Assembly: GCA_037200045.1 (NCBI GenBank)
Contig: JBBCHM010000002.1
Coordinates: forward strand, 1,105,241-1,169,240
DNA from: Rhizomicrobium sp.
Lineage (GTDB): Bacteria; Pseudomonadota; Alphaproteobacteria; Micropepsales; Micropepsaceae
DNA: 64,000 bases
Reading direction: 5' to 3'
Shown here: one piece after another, positions 31,127 to 43,700 of the stretch
Position numbering within the stretch: the stretch's first letter is position 1
How the letters are laid out: the number at the start of each line of letters is the position of its first letter
Notes under the pieces: generated by a model
Databases searched by the model: none
Told to the model about the DNA's origin: nothing
What the model saw: the letters and a program-made list of their open reading frames with translations, nothing else
Program-made: the position numbers and the translations under genes

Positions 31127-32416
31127 TCAGCCCTCGGGTTCCGTCGTTTCGTAGCGCGGCACCAGCAGATGCACCACGCCGAGCGCCACCAGATAGGCGC
31201 AGGCCGCCACGATGAAGATCGGCGCATAGTCCTTGTTCGTCGCCTGCAGGATATAGCCGTTGAACTTGGCGATCAGCATGCCGCCGGCGGCGCCCGCCGC
31301 GCCGCCCAGGCCAACCACCGAGCCCGCCGCCCAGCGCGGAAACAGATCCGACGGCAGCGCATAAAGGTTGGCCGAGAAGCCCTGATGGCCGGCGCAGGCC
31401 AGGCCGAGCAGCGCGACCGCCAGCCAGATGCTGCCCGCATTCGCCGCGAAGGCCACCGGAACGACGACCAGCGCGCAGAGCAGCATCGCGGTCTTGCGCG
31501 ACAGGTTCAGGTTCCAGCCGCGGCCGAGCAGCGCGGAGGAGCCCCAGCCGCCGGCGATCGAGCCCAGATCGGCCAGCACATAGATCACCACCAGCGGCGG
31601 CCCATAGGCCTTGAGGTTGAGGTGATAGCGGGAATCGAAGAAGTCGGGCAGCCAGAACAGGAAGGTCCACCAGATCGGATCGATCAGGAAGCGGCCGGCC
31701 ATATAGGCCCAGGTCTGGCGGCGGCGAAGGAGCTGGATCCACGGCGTCGGCGCGTGCGTTTCCACCACGCGGTCGGATTCGATATGGGCGAGTTCCTGGG
31801 CGGAAACGCCGCGATGCTCGCGCGGGCTGCGATAGAACCACAGCCAGACGATCAGCCAGATCACGGTCAGCAATCCGGTCAGGATGAACGCCATCTGCCA
31901 GCCGAAGGCCAGCGTGACGACCGGCACGAGCAAGGGCGCCAGAATCGCGCCGATATTGGTTCCGGCGTTGAACAGGCCGATCGCGAGCGTGCGCTCCTTG
32001 GTCGGAAACCACTCGGCAATGGCCGCAAGCGAGGCCGGAAACGCGCCTGCCTCGCCCAGGCCCAGCGGAATGCGCACGAGAGCGAAGCCGGCGGACGACG
32101 TGACGAAGGCATGCGCCATATGGCCGACGGTCCACAGCGTCACCGCGATGGCATAGCCGGCGCGCGCGCCGATCCTGTCCACGATGCGGCCGAAGGCGAG
32201 ATAGCCGACGGCATAGGCAAGCTGGAAATAGAACACGACGTTGCCGTAACCGACCGGCGTCCAGGCGTATTTTCGCGCCAGGGTCGGCTCCAGCACGCTC
32301 AAGACCTGGCGGTCGATATAGCTGAGCGCGATCGCCGCGAAGAGCAGCGCGCAGACGATCCAGCGCGTGCCGCCGACGAAAGGCGTTGCGGCCTCTTTCC
32401 GCGGCACGGCGCTCAT
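31127..32416 (-). CDS. exuT: MFS hexuronate transporter, ExuT-like (ACS family)
   Basis: A 429-residue major facilitator with twelve predicted helices of the anion:cation symporter family. Family signatures are SYIDRQVLSVLEPTLARKYA and GEAGAFPASLAAIAEWFPTK, followed by the intradomain repeat near GFSANLYALPSDLFPR. ExuT-type members import glucuronate or galacturonate. It lies 4 bp downstream of the GH3 gene in one operon and within a glucuronoxylan locus containing alpha-glucuronidase and fructuronate reductase, so glucuronate (or its 4-O-methyl form) is the likely substrate. Confidence 0.85.
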   Translation of the reverse strand: MSAVPRKEAATPFVGGTRWIVCALLFAAIALSYIDRQVLSVLEPTLARKYAWTPVGYGNVVFYFQLAYAVGYLAFGRIVDRIGARAGYAIAVTLWTVGHMAHAFVTSSAGFALVRIPLGLGEAGAFPASLAAIAEWFPTKERTLAIGLFNAGTNIGAILAPLLVPVVTLAFGWQMAFILTGLLTVIWLIVWLWFYRSPREHRGVSAQELAHIESDRVVETHAPTPWIQLLRRRQTWAYMAGRFLIDPIWWTFLFWLPDFFDSRYHLNLKAYGPPLVVIYVLADLGSIAGGWGSSALLGRGWNLNLSRKTAMLLCALVVVPVAFAANAGSIWLAVALLGLACAGHQGFSANLYALPSDLFPRWAAGSVVGLGGAAGAAGGMLIAKFNGYILQATNKDYAPIFIVAACAYLVALGVVHLLVPRYETTEPEG

Positions 32417-32420
32417 CGCC

Positions 32421-34808
<2,388 letters not shown>

Positions 34809-34857
34809 CTTGGTCCCCTCTCCTCGCGCTTGCCGGTCACCCGCCGCAAGCTGTTAT

Positions 34858-34871
34858 TGGTAACGCTATCA
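34858..34871. promoter_or_regulatory. LacI-type operator O1 (GH3-exuT operon)
   Basis: TGGTAACGCTATCA, an imperfect dyad (five of seven positions symmetric) centred on CG, 50 bp upstream of the GH3 ATG. Similar dyads stand before the other xylan/xylose units. Confidence 0.7.
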
Positions 34872-35080
34872 TATTAGGTATGGCTGGCGTTTTTGTAAAG
34901 CCGCGCCGACTTTTTGGCGAGCCGGTCAGGTCGGGCCGAGCCGGCGATAGATTCGCTCATGGTTTGCGGCGTTCGCGGCTTTGAGATCGCGGCTTCGGCG
35001 TGCCGGCGAGGAGCGGCAGCGAAATTCTCACCCTTCCCCCTGTCGCGAACGCCCACACGGTTGAGCGAAAGCAAGCATGG

Positions 35081-35094
35081 TGGTAACGCTACCT
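35081..35094. promoter_or_regulatory. LacI-type operator O2 (hydrolase-GH67 operon)
   Basis: TGGTAACGCTACCT, with GGTA..TACC arms, 154 bp upstream of the serine hydrolase ATG. Confidence 0.68.
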
Positions 35095-35247
35095 TCGAGA
35101 ATCGAAAGCAAAATATCCCGGCAATTTCGCTGCGCACCGCGCACCCCGTTCCCGAGACACGGATCATGACATGAGCCCGAACTGGCGCGACGCGGAGGCA
35201 CGGAGCATGCTCGCCCGGCCCTGTCGCGCGCCTTGGGTGCATCCGGT

Positions 35248-36534
35248 ATGAGACGCCCGCTCCTCGTCCTCGCCGCCGCCCTCGCGTTGTCCGCGTGCGC
35301 AGCTTTCGCGACCGAACCGTCGCCCGCACCGGTCGCCGTCGCGCCGCCGGGCGCCGGCATCGTGGACGGCATCGACCCGGCGAAGATCGACGCGGTGCTG
35401 GAAGGCTTCGTCGACAGCCATGCGCTGGTCGGCGTGTCGGCCCTCGTCTTTCAGGACGACCGCGAGGTCTATTTCGGCGCCTTCGGCCAGGCCGACCGCG
35501 AGGCGAATGTGCCGATGGCGCGCGACACGCTGGTGCAGATCTATTCCATGACCAAGCCGGTGACCGGCGTGGCGCTGCTGCAACTCTATGAGCGCGGCTT
35601 GTTCAAGCTGGACGATCCGGTGGCGAAATACATTCCCGAGCTCGCCGATGTGAAGATGCTCGCGGGCCTCGACAAGGACGGCAAGCCGATCCTGGAGGCG
35701 CCGCACCGTGCGATGACGGTGCTGGATCTGATGCGCCACACCTCCGGCCTGGCGTCGAGCTATTCGACGGTCGAATACATCAACCGCGAGGTCGCGCGGC
35801 TCGAACCGGGCGACAAGACGCACACGCTGGCCGAAGAGGCCCGCATCCTCGGGACCATTCCGCTCGTCTTCCATCCCGGCGAGCATTGGCTTTACGGACC
35901 GTCGGTCGACATGCAGGCGCTGCTGGTGGAGCGGCTGTCGGGCGAGCCGTTCGACAAATATCTGCAGGCGCACATCTTCGGCCCGCTGAAGATGACGGAC
36001 ACCGGCTATTACGTCGGGCCGGAGCGGCGCGCGCGGCTGGCGGCGCTTTACGACTGGCGGCCGGACGGGTCGATGACCCGCGCGCCCGACGACCGCGCTT
36101 TCGCGTTCAACACCGGCCACTGGCCGCTGACGCCGGGCACCTACGGCCTGGTCTCGACCCTCGACGACTACATGCGTTTCGCCCGGATGCTGGAGCGCGA
36201 CGGCGAGCTCGACGGCGTGCGTATCCTCAAGCGCGAGACGGTGCGGCTGATGTCGACCAACCAGCTTCCGGACGCGATCACCGACCGCTCCTGGCTACCG
36301 GGCAAGGGCCGCGTCGGTTTCGGTCTCGATGTCGCGGTGCGCACGGCGCAGCCCCAGGGCGACGAAGCCGCGGGCACGGTCGGCGAGTTCTTCTGGGACG
36401 GTGCCGCCGACACGCTGTTCTGGATCGATCCGGTCAACCGCATCGCGGCGGTGCTGTTCACGCAATACATGCCGTTCGGCAAGGTGCCGCTGCATCCGGC
36501 ATTCCGCGGCGCCGTCTACGCCCATTCGCATTGA
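35248..36534 (+). CDS. Lipoprotein serine hydrolase, class C beta-lactamase/EstB family
   Basis: A 428-residue protein with a lipoprotein signal: RRPLLVLAAALALSACAAF, lipobox LSAC. The beta-lactamase-family fold has the SxxK nucleophile in YSMTKPVTGVAL and YGPSVD at the second motif. The ATG at 35248 is chosen because it begins the signal peptide. It is 10 bp upstream of the alpha-glucuronidase gene in a hemicellulose operon. Members of this family include EstB-type esterases, so removal of acetyl or other ester groups from xylan fragments is a reasonable inference; the family also contains unrelated peptidases. Confidence 0.85.
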   Translation: MRRPLLVLAAALALSACAAFATEPSPAPVAVAPPGAGIVDGIDPAKIDAVLEGFVDSHALVGVSALVFQDDREVYFGAFGQADREANVPMARDTLVQIYSMTKPVTGVALLQLYERGLFKLDDPVAKYIPELADVKMLAGLDKDGKPILEAPHRAMTVLDLMRHTSGLASSYSTVEYINREVARLEPGDKTHTLAEEARILGTIPLVFHPGEHWLYGPSVDMQALLVERLSGEPFDKYLQAHIFGPLKMTDTGYYVGPERRARLAALYDWRPDGSMTRAPDDRAFAFNTGHWPLTPGTYGLVSTLDDYMRFARMLERDGELDGVRILKRETVRLMSTNQLPDAITDRSWLPGKGRVGFGLDVAVRTAQPQGDEAAGTVGEFFWDGAADTLFWIDPVNRIAAVLFTQYMPFGKVPLHPAFRGAVYAHSH

Positions 36535-36544
36535 GGATCCCGCC

Positions 36545-38695
36545 ATGAAATCGCTGTCGCGCTTGCTGTTCCTCGCCCTCGCGCTCCTCGTTCCGCAATT
36601 CGCGCAGGCGGAGGACGGCTATGATTTGTGGCTGCGCTACCGCCCGGTGGAGACGTCCTGGCAGGCGCCGTATCGCGCGAGCGCCGCGGCGCTGCTGCCG
36701 CGCGGGTCGTCGCCGACCATCAAGGCGGCGACGGAGGAATTGTCGCGGGGGCTCGCCGGCCTGCTCGGCAAGCCGGTTCCGCTCGCCGTCGACCTCACGG
36801 CGGACGGCACCATTGTCTACGGCACGCCGGCGAATTCGCCGTTGATAAAGGCGTTGGCGCCGTCGCTCGCCACGCTCGGCGACGAGGGCTATCGGATCAA
36901 GAGCCTCGTCAGCGGCGGCCACAAGGTCACGGTCATCGCGGGCAACAGCGATGCCGGCGTGCTCTACGGCGCTTTCGCCTATCTGCGCCTGCTCCAAACG
37001 CGCCAAGCCATCGACAAGCTGGATATCGCGTCGGCGCCCAGGCTGAAGGTTCGCATCCTCGATCACTGGGACAATCTCGACCGCACCCAGGAGCGCGGCT
37101 ATGCCGGGTTCTCGATCTGGGACTGGCACAAGATGCCGGACTATATGAGCCCGCGCTACACCGACTATGCGCGCGCCGACGCCTCGGTCGGGATCAACGG
37201 CGCGGTGCTGAACAATGTCGCGGCGAACGCGAACATTCTGACGCCGCTCTATCTGACCAAGGTCGCGGCGCTGGCGAACGTGTTGCGGCCCTATCACATC
37301 AAAGTCTACCTCTCCGCGCGGTGGAGCGCGCCGATCGAACTCGACCATTTGAAGACCGCCGATCCGCTCGATCCGCAAGTCCGTGCGTGGTGGAAGGCCA
37401 AGGTCGACGAGATCTACAAATACGTGCCCGATTTCGGCGGATTCCTGGTGAAGGCCAATTCCGAAGGACAGCCGGGCCCCGGCGATTATCACCGCACGCA
37501 CGCGGACGGCGCCAATGTGCTGGCCGATGCGCTGGCGCCGCATGGCGGCATCGTGATGTGGCGCGCTTTCGTTTACGCGGCGGAGAACCCCGACGACCGC
37601 GCCAAGCAGGCCTATGGCGAGTTCGTGCCGCTGGACGGCAAGTTCCGCGCCAATGTCGTGGTGCAGGCCAAGAACGGCGCGATCGATTTCCAGCCGCGCG
37701 AGCCGTTCCATCCGCTGTTCGGCGCCCTGCCCCACACCAATTTGTTCCTCGAAGTGCAGCTCACCAAGGAATATCTCGGGCTCGCCACCAGCCTCGCCTA
37801 TCTGGCGCCGCTCTATGAGGAAACGCTGAACAGCGACACCTATGCGAAGGGGCCGGGCTCGACGGTGGCGAAGGTCATCGACGGTTCCTTGTTCGGCAAC
37901 ACGCTCACCGGCATGGCCGGCGTCTCGAATGTCGGCGACGACCGCAACTGGACCGGCTCGGAGTTCAACCAGGCGAACTGGTATGCCTTCGGGCGGCAGG
38001 CCTGGGACCCGTCGCTGTCCTCGCGCGCCATCGCCGAGGAATGGACGAAGATGACCTTCACGAACGATCCGCGCTTCGTCGCGCCGGTGGTCGACATGCT
38101 GATGGCTTCGCGCGAGGCGGTGGTCGACTACATGACGCCGCTGGGGCTGCATCATCTGATGGCGACCGGCCATCACTATGGCCCCGGGCCCTGGGTGGAC
38201 GACCTGGAGCGTCCCGATTGGAATCCGGTCTATTATCACAAGGCCGACGCGGTGGGCCTCGGCTTCGACCGCACCTCGACGGGAACCAACGCGGTGGCGC
38301 AATACGCGCCGCCCGTCGCCAAGGAATTCGAGAACATCGACACGACGCCGGAGAAATTCCTGCTCTGGTTCCACCATGTGCCGTGGGACCACAAGATGCC
38401 GTCGGGCCGCACGCTGTGGGACGAGCTGGTCGTGCGTTACGACGAAGGCGTCGCGGCGACGGCGCGGGCCGAGGCGACCTGGGCGGCGATGAAGCCCTAT
38501 GTCGATGCCGAGCGCTATGACGAGGAAGCCGCCTATCTCGCCATCGAGCACAAGGAGGCGCGGTGGTGGCGCGATGCCTGCCTCGCCTATTTCGAGACCT
38601 TCTCGAAGAAGCCATTCCCGGCGGGACACGCGACGCCGCCGCACGATGTGGCCTATTACAAGGCGATCAACTTCCCCTTCGTGCCGGGGCATTGA
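36545..38695 (+). CDS. aguA: Exported alpha-glucuronidase, GH67
   Basis: A 716-residue GH67 enzyme, normal length, with a signal peptide to about residue 22 (AQAEDGYDLW). It removes (4-O-methyl-)glucuronic acid from the non-reducing end of xylo-oligosaccharides. Family-specific blocks include DHWDNLDRTQERGYAGFSIW, GFLVKANSEGQPGPGDYHRT (with the catalytic acid Glu) and GALPHTNLFLEVQLTKEYLG. It pairs with the GH3 enzyme and the hexuronate and xylose pathways around it to complete glucuronoxylan fragment breakdown in the periplasm. Confidence 0.96.
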   Translation: MKSLSRLLFLALALLVPQFAQAEDGYDLWLRYRPVETSWQAPYRASAAALLPRGSSPTIKAATEELSRGLAGLLGKPVPLAVDLTADGTIVYGTPANSPLIKALAPSLATLGDEGYRIKSLVSGGHKVTVIAGNSDAGVLYGAFAYLRLLQTRQAIDKLDIASAPRLKVRILDHWDNLDRTQERGYAGFSIWDWHKMPDYMSPRYTDYARADASVGINGAVLNNVAANANILTPLYLTKVAALANVLRPYHIKVYLSARWSAPIELDHLKTADPLDPQVRAWWKAKVDEIYKYVPDFGGFLVKANSEGQPGPGDYHRTHADGANVLADALAPHGGIVMWRAFVYAAENPDDRAKQAYGEFVPLDGKFRANVVVQAKNGAIDFQPREPFHPLFGALPHTNLFLEVQLTKEYLGLATSLAYLAPLYEETLNSDTYAKGPGSTVAKVIDGSLFGNTLTGMAGVSNVGDDRNWTGSEFNQANWYAFGRQAWDPSLSSRAIAEEWTKMTFTNDPRFVAPVVDMLMASREAVVDYMTPLGLHHLMATGHHYGPGPWVDDLERPDWNPVYYHKADAVGLGFDRTSTGTNAVAQYAPPVAKEFENIDTTPEKFLLWFHHVPWDHKMPSGRTLWDELVVRYDEGVAATARAEATWAAMKPYVDAERYDEEAAYLAIEHKEARWWRDACLAYFETFSKKPFPAGHATPPHDVAYYKAINFPFVPGH

Positions 38696-38795
38696 GGGGC
38701 GTTCATCGCGGGTGCGGCTTGCGCGCATCTATATTAAAGTAAGGGAGCCATGCGTTATCGCCAGCGCCGGAGGTTCCCGGATGGAGGCCGTTCCG

Positions 38796-39146
38796 ATGAA
38801 GCCCGCTTACGCCGTATTCGCCTGCCTGCTCGCCGCGGCGCCGGCGATCGCCGCGCCGCCGCCCAGACCGATCTGCATCGATCCGCATTGGGACTATCAG
38901 GCGCGCTGGCTTTCCGGCCACGACATCGTGGCGAAGCAGACGTTCGGACACGATCATCGCGAGCTGAAGCTCTCGACCACCTGTATCGCCCTTCGGGAAT
39001 ATGACTATTTCCGGCTGGCCTCGGATTTCGACTGCATCGGCATGGGCGACCAGGTCATCGCGAACCGACTCGGCGGCCGCAGCCAGATCTGCCGGATCAG
39101 CCATGTCGAGCCTTACGTCCCGGCGCCCGCGACGACGCAGAATTAG
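38796..39146 (+). CDS. Small exported protein, possibly DUF6491 family
   Basis: A 116-residue protein with a signal peptide to about residue 24 (AIAAPPPRP). The mature part holds four Cys (ICIDPHW, TTCIALR, FDCIGMG, QICRISH), likely two disulfides in the periplasm. The arrangement resembles DUF6491 proteins, function unknown. The ATG at 38796 has GGAGG eight bases upstream; an earlier in-frame Met at 38781 lacks a site. Its stop overlaps the convergent uxuB stop by four bases. It lies 100 bp after aguA and may be a separate gene. Confidence 0.75.
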   Translation: MKPAYAVFACLLAAAPAIAAPPPRPICIDPHWDYQARWLSGHDIVAKQTFGHDHRELKLSTTCIALREYDYFRLASDFDCIGMGDQVIANRLGGRSQICRISHVEPYVPAPATTQN

Positions 39147-40591
39147 ACCGCCAGCGCCGCGTCCAGATCGCTATAGGCGCGCACCAGCGCGGTGTTGAAC
39201 GTGACATTCGCGGCGAGATCGCGCGGGAAGACCTCGCCGAGTGTGAGGAATAGCGGCACGTCGTTGGCGGCCGATCCGTTGCAGCCGGCGGCGGTCCGCG
39301 CCAGCACCGGCGCAAGCGGATCGCCGAGCGCCTCGCCCCGGCGCACGGTATCGACGACGAAGCGCATCCACGCCGCGACCGCCGTGGCGGGCCGCGCGGC
39401 CGAACGGCCTTTCGCCAGCAAATCCGCGATCGGCTCCAGCAGGCGGTAAGGCAGCTTCAGCGAGCCGTCGGAGGCGATCTGGATCAGCCGATGGGCGATC
39501 GCGCGATTGCGCAGCCGCTTCAGCAGCGCATCGATATAGGGCTGGATCTGAAGGCCCTTCGCGGGCGACAGCGTGGCGGCGACATCCTCGCGCATCGTCC
39601 GCTCGACGAAGGCGGCGAGCGGCGCATCCGCCATGGCCTCGCCCACCGTGGCGCGGCCGCGCAGCAGCCCGAGATAGGCGAGCGTGGAATGCGCGCCGTT
39701 CAACAGGCGCAGCTTCGCCTGTTCGTAAGCATGCACGTCGCCGGTCAATTGCGCGCCGGCGGCGGCGAGGTCGGGCATGTCCGGGCCCAGGCAATCCTCG
39801 ATCACCCATTGCACGAAGCTCTCGCGCTGCACCGGCGCGGCGTCGTCCAGTCCGGTCGCCCGCGCCACCAGCGCCCGCAGCGCGTCGTCGCTCGCCGGCG
39901 TGATGCTGTCCACCATGGTGGCCGGAAAGCGCACTGCGTCGCCGATCCAGCGCGCCAGGTCGGATTTGCCGGCGGCCCCGGCGAACGCCATCATGGCCTT
40001 GCGCAGTTTCGGTCCGTTCGACGCGACGTTGTCGCAGCTCATCACGGCCGGCGCCGGCAGGGATTTTCCCCGCCGCCGTTCCAGCGCGGCGGCGATCCAT
40101 CCGATGAGGCTTGCCGGCACCGCCGCGCCGGCGAGGTCGTGCGCGATATCGGGATGATCGACGTCGAGTTCGCCCCGCGCGTCCAGGCAGTAGCCCTTCT
40201 CCGTCACCGTGATCGTGATCAGCCGCACCGCCGGATGTCCGAGATGCACGAAGGCCCGCGCCGGATCGGCCGGCGCGGCGCAGTAGTCCTTCAGCGCGCC
40301 GACGATGCGATAGCGCGGCTCCACGTCCAGCTCGGCCAGGGTGTAGAGGTGGTCCTGCGCGGCGAGAGCGGCGGCGAGAGCGCCATGGCGCAGCGCGATC
40401 CCGACGATGCCCCAGCGCGGATCGCTCCGCAGCACTTTCTCGATGTAGGACGCCTGATGGGCGCGATGAAAGGCGCCGGGCCCGAAATGGACGATGCCGG
40501 GAAGCACGCGCGACCGGTCGTAAGCGGGCGCCGCGACGCCGGCGTGGCGGAGGGAAAGGGTCGCTTGCGACAGGCGGGGAATTTGCGGCAT
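39143..40591 (-). CDS. uxuB: Fructuronate reductase / mannitol dehydrogenase family
   Basis: A 482-residue long-chain polyol dehydrogenase. The N-terminus YDRSRVLPGIVHFGPGAFHRAHQASY includes the NAD-binding GxGxFxRAHQ motif; the catalytic block MSCDNVASNGPKLRKAMMAF and LRLLNGAHSTLAYLG are typical of UxuB/UxaB/MtlD. In a glucuronoxylan locus the best fit is D-fructuronate to D-mannonate reduction. UxaC and UxuA are not in the window. The ATG at 40591 is preferred because a Met further up (40624) lies against a terminator T run. Confidence 0.82.
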   Translation of the reverse strand: MPQIPRLSQATLSLRHAGVAAPAYDRSRVLPGIVHFGPGAFHRAHQASYIEKVLRSDPRWGIVGIALRHGALAAALAAQDHLYTLAELDVEPRYRIVGALKDYCAAPADPARAFVHLGHPAVRLITITVTEKGYCLDARGELDVDHPDIAHDLAGAAVPASLIGWIAAALERRRGKSLPAPAVMSCDNVASNGPKLRKAMMAFAGAAGKSDLARWIGDAVRFPATMVDSITPASDDALRALVARATGLDDAAPVQRESFVQWVIEDCLGPDMPDLAAAGAQLTGDVHAYEQAKLRLLNGAHSTLAYLGLLRGRATVGEAMADAPLAAFVERTMREDVAATLSPAKGLQIQPYIDALLKRLRNRAIAHRLIQIASDGSLKLPYRLLEPIADLLAKGRSAARPATAVAAWMRFVVDTVRRGEALGDPLAPVLARTAAGCNGSAANDVPLFLTLGEVFPRDLAANVTFNTALVRAYSDLDAALAV

Positions 40592-40629
40592 GGACGGATG
40601 CTCGTACGACTTGGCCGCCGCCATCAATG

Positions 40630-40665
40630 AAAAAATGAGCGGCCTGTCCCCTTGGGGACGGCCGC
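40630..40665 (-). terminator. Rho-independent terminator of the TonB receptor gene
   Basis: A GC-rich stem at 40639-40665 (GCGGCC with GGCCGC, GTCCCC with GGGGAC, one bulged T) is followed on the minus strand by six T (40635-40630). It separates the receptor gene from uxuB. Confidence 0.85.
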
Positions 40666-40741
40666 CCAAATGTTACCGGGGAATCCAACACAAATCCGCC
40701 GCCGCACCCGAAGGAGCGGCGGCGGCACGCACGTCACGGAC

Positions 40742-43700
40742 TTAGAAGGTTCCGCGAAGACCGAACAGGATGATCTGGCCCTGGTCGTAGTAAGAGTGCA
40801 GCGCATTGGGATACTGGTCGTAGACCTTCAGCTTGGCCTTCGTCACGTTCTGGATGTCGAAGGTCAGTTCCGGATCGCTCGGCAGATCGCCGAACAGCCG
40901 CGCCAGCTTCAGGCTGGACGACAGGTCGAGCTCTCCATAAGGCGCGCTGAACAGATAGGCACCGCCCGGGCAACCCGACGCCGCCGCGGCCGCCGACGGA
41001 AGACAGACGCCGGCGGTTCCCGAGCCGGACGCGTAGGACTTGTCGTTCCACACGTAGGACAAACGGAGCATGGCGCCTTCGTTCTCGTAGTAGCCGGTGA
41101 CGTTGTAGGACAGCGGCGCGACACCGGTGGCGAAGGCCGGCACGGCGCCGGAGCTCTTCTGATCGAGGATCGTCACATTGCCGTTGAAGCCGAAGCCCTT
41201 CAGGCCATAGGGCTCGAGCAGGAAGTCCAGCGGCTGGACGTAGTCGAACTCCATGCCGTTGATCGTCAGCAGGCCCTGGATGTTCACCTGGCTGCTCACC
41301 TGCACCAGCACCGGACACACCGCATCCGAAACGCAGCCCTTGGTGGCGAGCGCGGTCTGCTGCGACGCGGTCAGCGTGTTGTAGGTGATGCCGAACTGCG
41401 ACAGGTAGGAGAAGGGCTGCGCCACGGTCTTCGATTGCGTGAAGCCGGACACGCCCTTGCGGAAGATCGCGACGCCGAAATAGCCCTCGCCACCCGTATA
41501 ATATTCCGCGCCCAGATCGATGTTGTTGGAGTAGTACGGCTTCAGGTTCGGATTGCCCAGGCTTGCCGTCGACGCGTCCGGCGAGCTGAAGTTGATGCCC
41601 GACACCATGGAGTTGGGATTGGGCCGCGTCATCGTGCGCGACAGCGAGGCGCGCAGGACCAGGTCGTCGGCGAAATTGTAGGCCAGGTTCAACGACGGCA
41701 GGAACGCGCCATAGGTGTGCGTGGCGGTCGCGAACGTATAGGTGTTCGGATAGAGGCCGCCGTCGGACAGCGTCGCGTTGCGCGGATCGACATGCGTGAT
41801 CGGCGAGGTGATGGCCTCTTCCGTCTGCACCCAGCGCAACCCGAAATCGTAGCGCAAATCGTGCTCGACATGCAGAACGCCGTCGACCTGGGCGTAGACG
41901 CCGGTGTCCTTTTCCTCGATCTGGCCGGAATTGCCGCCGGAATTGGACGAGGTCGAGAACGGATAGGTATTGGAGTTGTTGAAGGCCGCCTGCGCCATCT
42001 GGTCGATCTGATTGTACATCGACGCTTTCTTGATGGCGTCGTAGTTGATCGCGACGAAGCCCGTCGGGCCCGGGCGCAGGTAGCTCGCGACCGCCGATTG
42101 CGGAACCAGCGAACCGCCATAGGTGATGGGCGCGAAGCCGGTGCTGTAACCGGTGCCGTAGCCGGGATAGAGCGGCGCGGGAAGCGGGTGTCCCGGATAA
42201 GGCGAAGCCGCCCCGTTCGAGATCGGCAGGCCCGGCGTCGTGGCGTTGACCGCGGCCGCGCTTCCCGTGGCGCTGAGGCCGTAGCAAGCCGGCGCCGAAT
42301 TGGTCGGCGGCAGGAACACGCTCGGATTGCCGCCGCATATCGCGTCCTGCCAGACCGCGCTCGCATCGACCGCCTTGATCTGCCGGTAGATGTCGTCATA
42401 GGCGGCGCCGACTTTGACGCTGAACGCGTCGCTGCCGTACTTCACATTGGCGCGCACGCCCTTCGTGAACGTCACGCGACGTTCGTCCTGAAGGTTCACG
42501 CGGCCATTGTCCCACTGGTAATTGGCCGGATTGTCGAGATCGAAGTTCGACGAAATCGTCGGCACGGCCTGGCCGAGCGGATTGGTGAAGGTCGCGACGA
42601 CGCCACCGGCGGGCGGCGGGGCGCCGGTCGGAACGCCGGCCGGCACCGCCGTGCTCGGCGTGGTGACCAGGAAGAAGGACGGCGAATCGCGATGGAACAC
42701 GCTGCGCGAATAATTCGCCTGCACGTCGACGTCCAGCATGTCCATCGCGTGCCAGGTGAAGCCCGGATTGAAGCTGTAGAAGTCGCCGTGTTCCTTGTAG
42801 GGCCGCGCTTCGAGGAAGAACTGCGAGTCCAGGAACGAGCCGCCGGTCGTCACGCCGTTGGAGTCGACCGTCAGCCCGACCGGAAGCACCGGCTGCGAGC
42901 CGTTGCCCGAGCGGAATCCGAAATCCAGGTCGGAACGATCCAGATTGTTGTCGGTGCGTCCGCCGATCATGTCGAGATAAGCGTGGAAGTTGTCGCTCGG
43001 ACGCCACTCGAAGCTGGCGATGCCGTTGTAGCGGTCGCGCGTTCCCTGCTCGTACATCTCGCGCGGCAGGCGCGGGATGAGCGCGGTACTGATCTGCGCG
43101 GTCGTCAGTCCGGGATTGTGCGCCGTCAGCCAGGCGGCATCGACGACGTCGCCGGGATTCACCGCCGGAATGCCGCCGCTGGCGGGGCGCGAGATGCCGG
43201 CCGGCACCACGCCGGGAATGGTGTTGACGTTGCTGCCGTTGTCGATCGCGTCGCAGGTGTTGCCGGCGCCGCATTGCGCCGCGCTGAGCGGCCCGAGGGT
43301 CTGCCAGCCGCTGTTGCCGTCCTCGAAGCCCGTCGTCATGACGTTGTTGTGGACGCCCGCGAGACCGACCAGGGCGCCGAACTCGTCGCCCCATGTGTCG
43401 CTGATGATGAGAGAGCCGCGTTCGCCCAGGCCGTCGGCCTTGGAATAGTCGCTGCCCTGCGCGCTATAGGTGACGCGGAAGCCTTCCTTGTCGAACGGCC
43501 GCGCGCTGCGCAGCGTGACCGTGCCGGCCGCGCCGCCTTCGACGAGGTCCGCCGTCGAGGTCTTGGCGACCGTCAACTGCGTGAACAGTTCGGTGGGGAA
43601 CATGTTCAAATCGACTTCGCGGTTGTTGTTCGACTGGTCGACCGCGCCGGTGGAGGCGATCGCGATGGGCGCGCCGTTCAGCAGGATCTTGGTGAAATTC

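Larger units (their letters stand above)
34809..35247. promoter_or_regulatory. Divergent control region with two LacI-type operators
   Basis: 439 bases between the GH3 operon (leftward) and the hydrolase-GH67 operon (rightward). It contains operator-like dyads TGGTAACGCTATCA (34858-34871) and TGGTAACGCTACCT (35081-35094), one nearer each operon. The stretch between them shows no gene or other clear structure. Confidence 0.7.
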
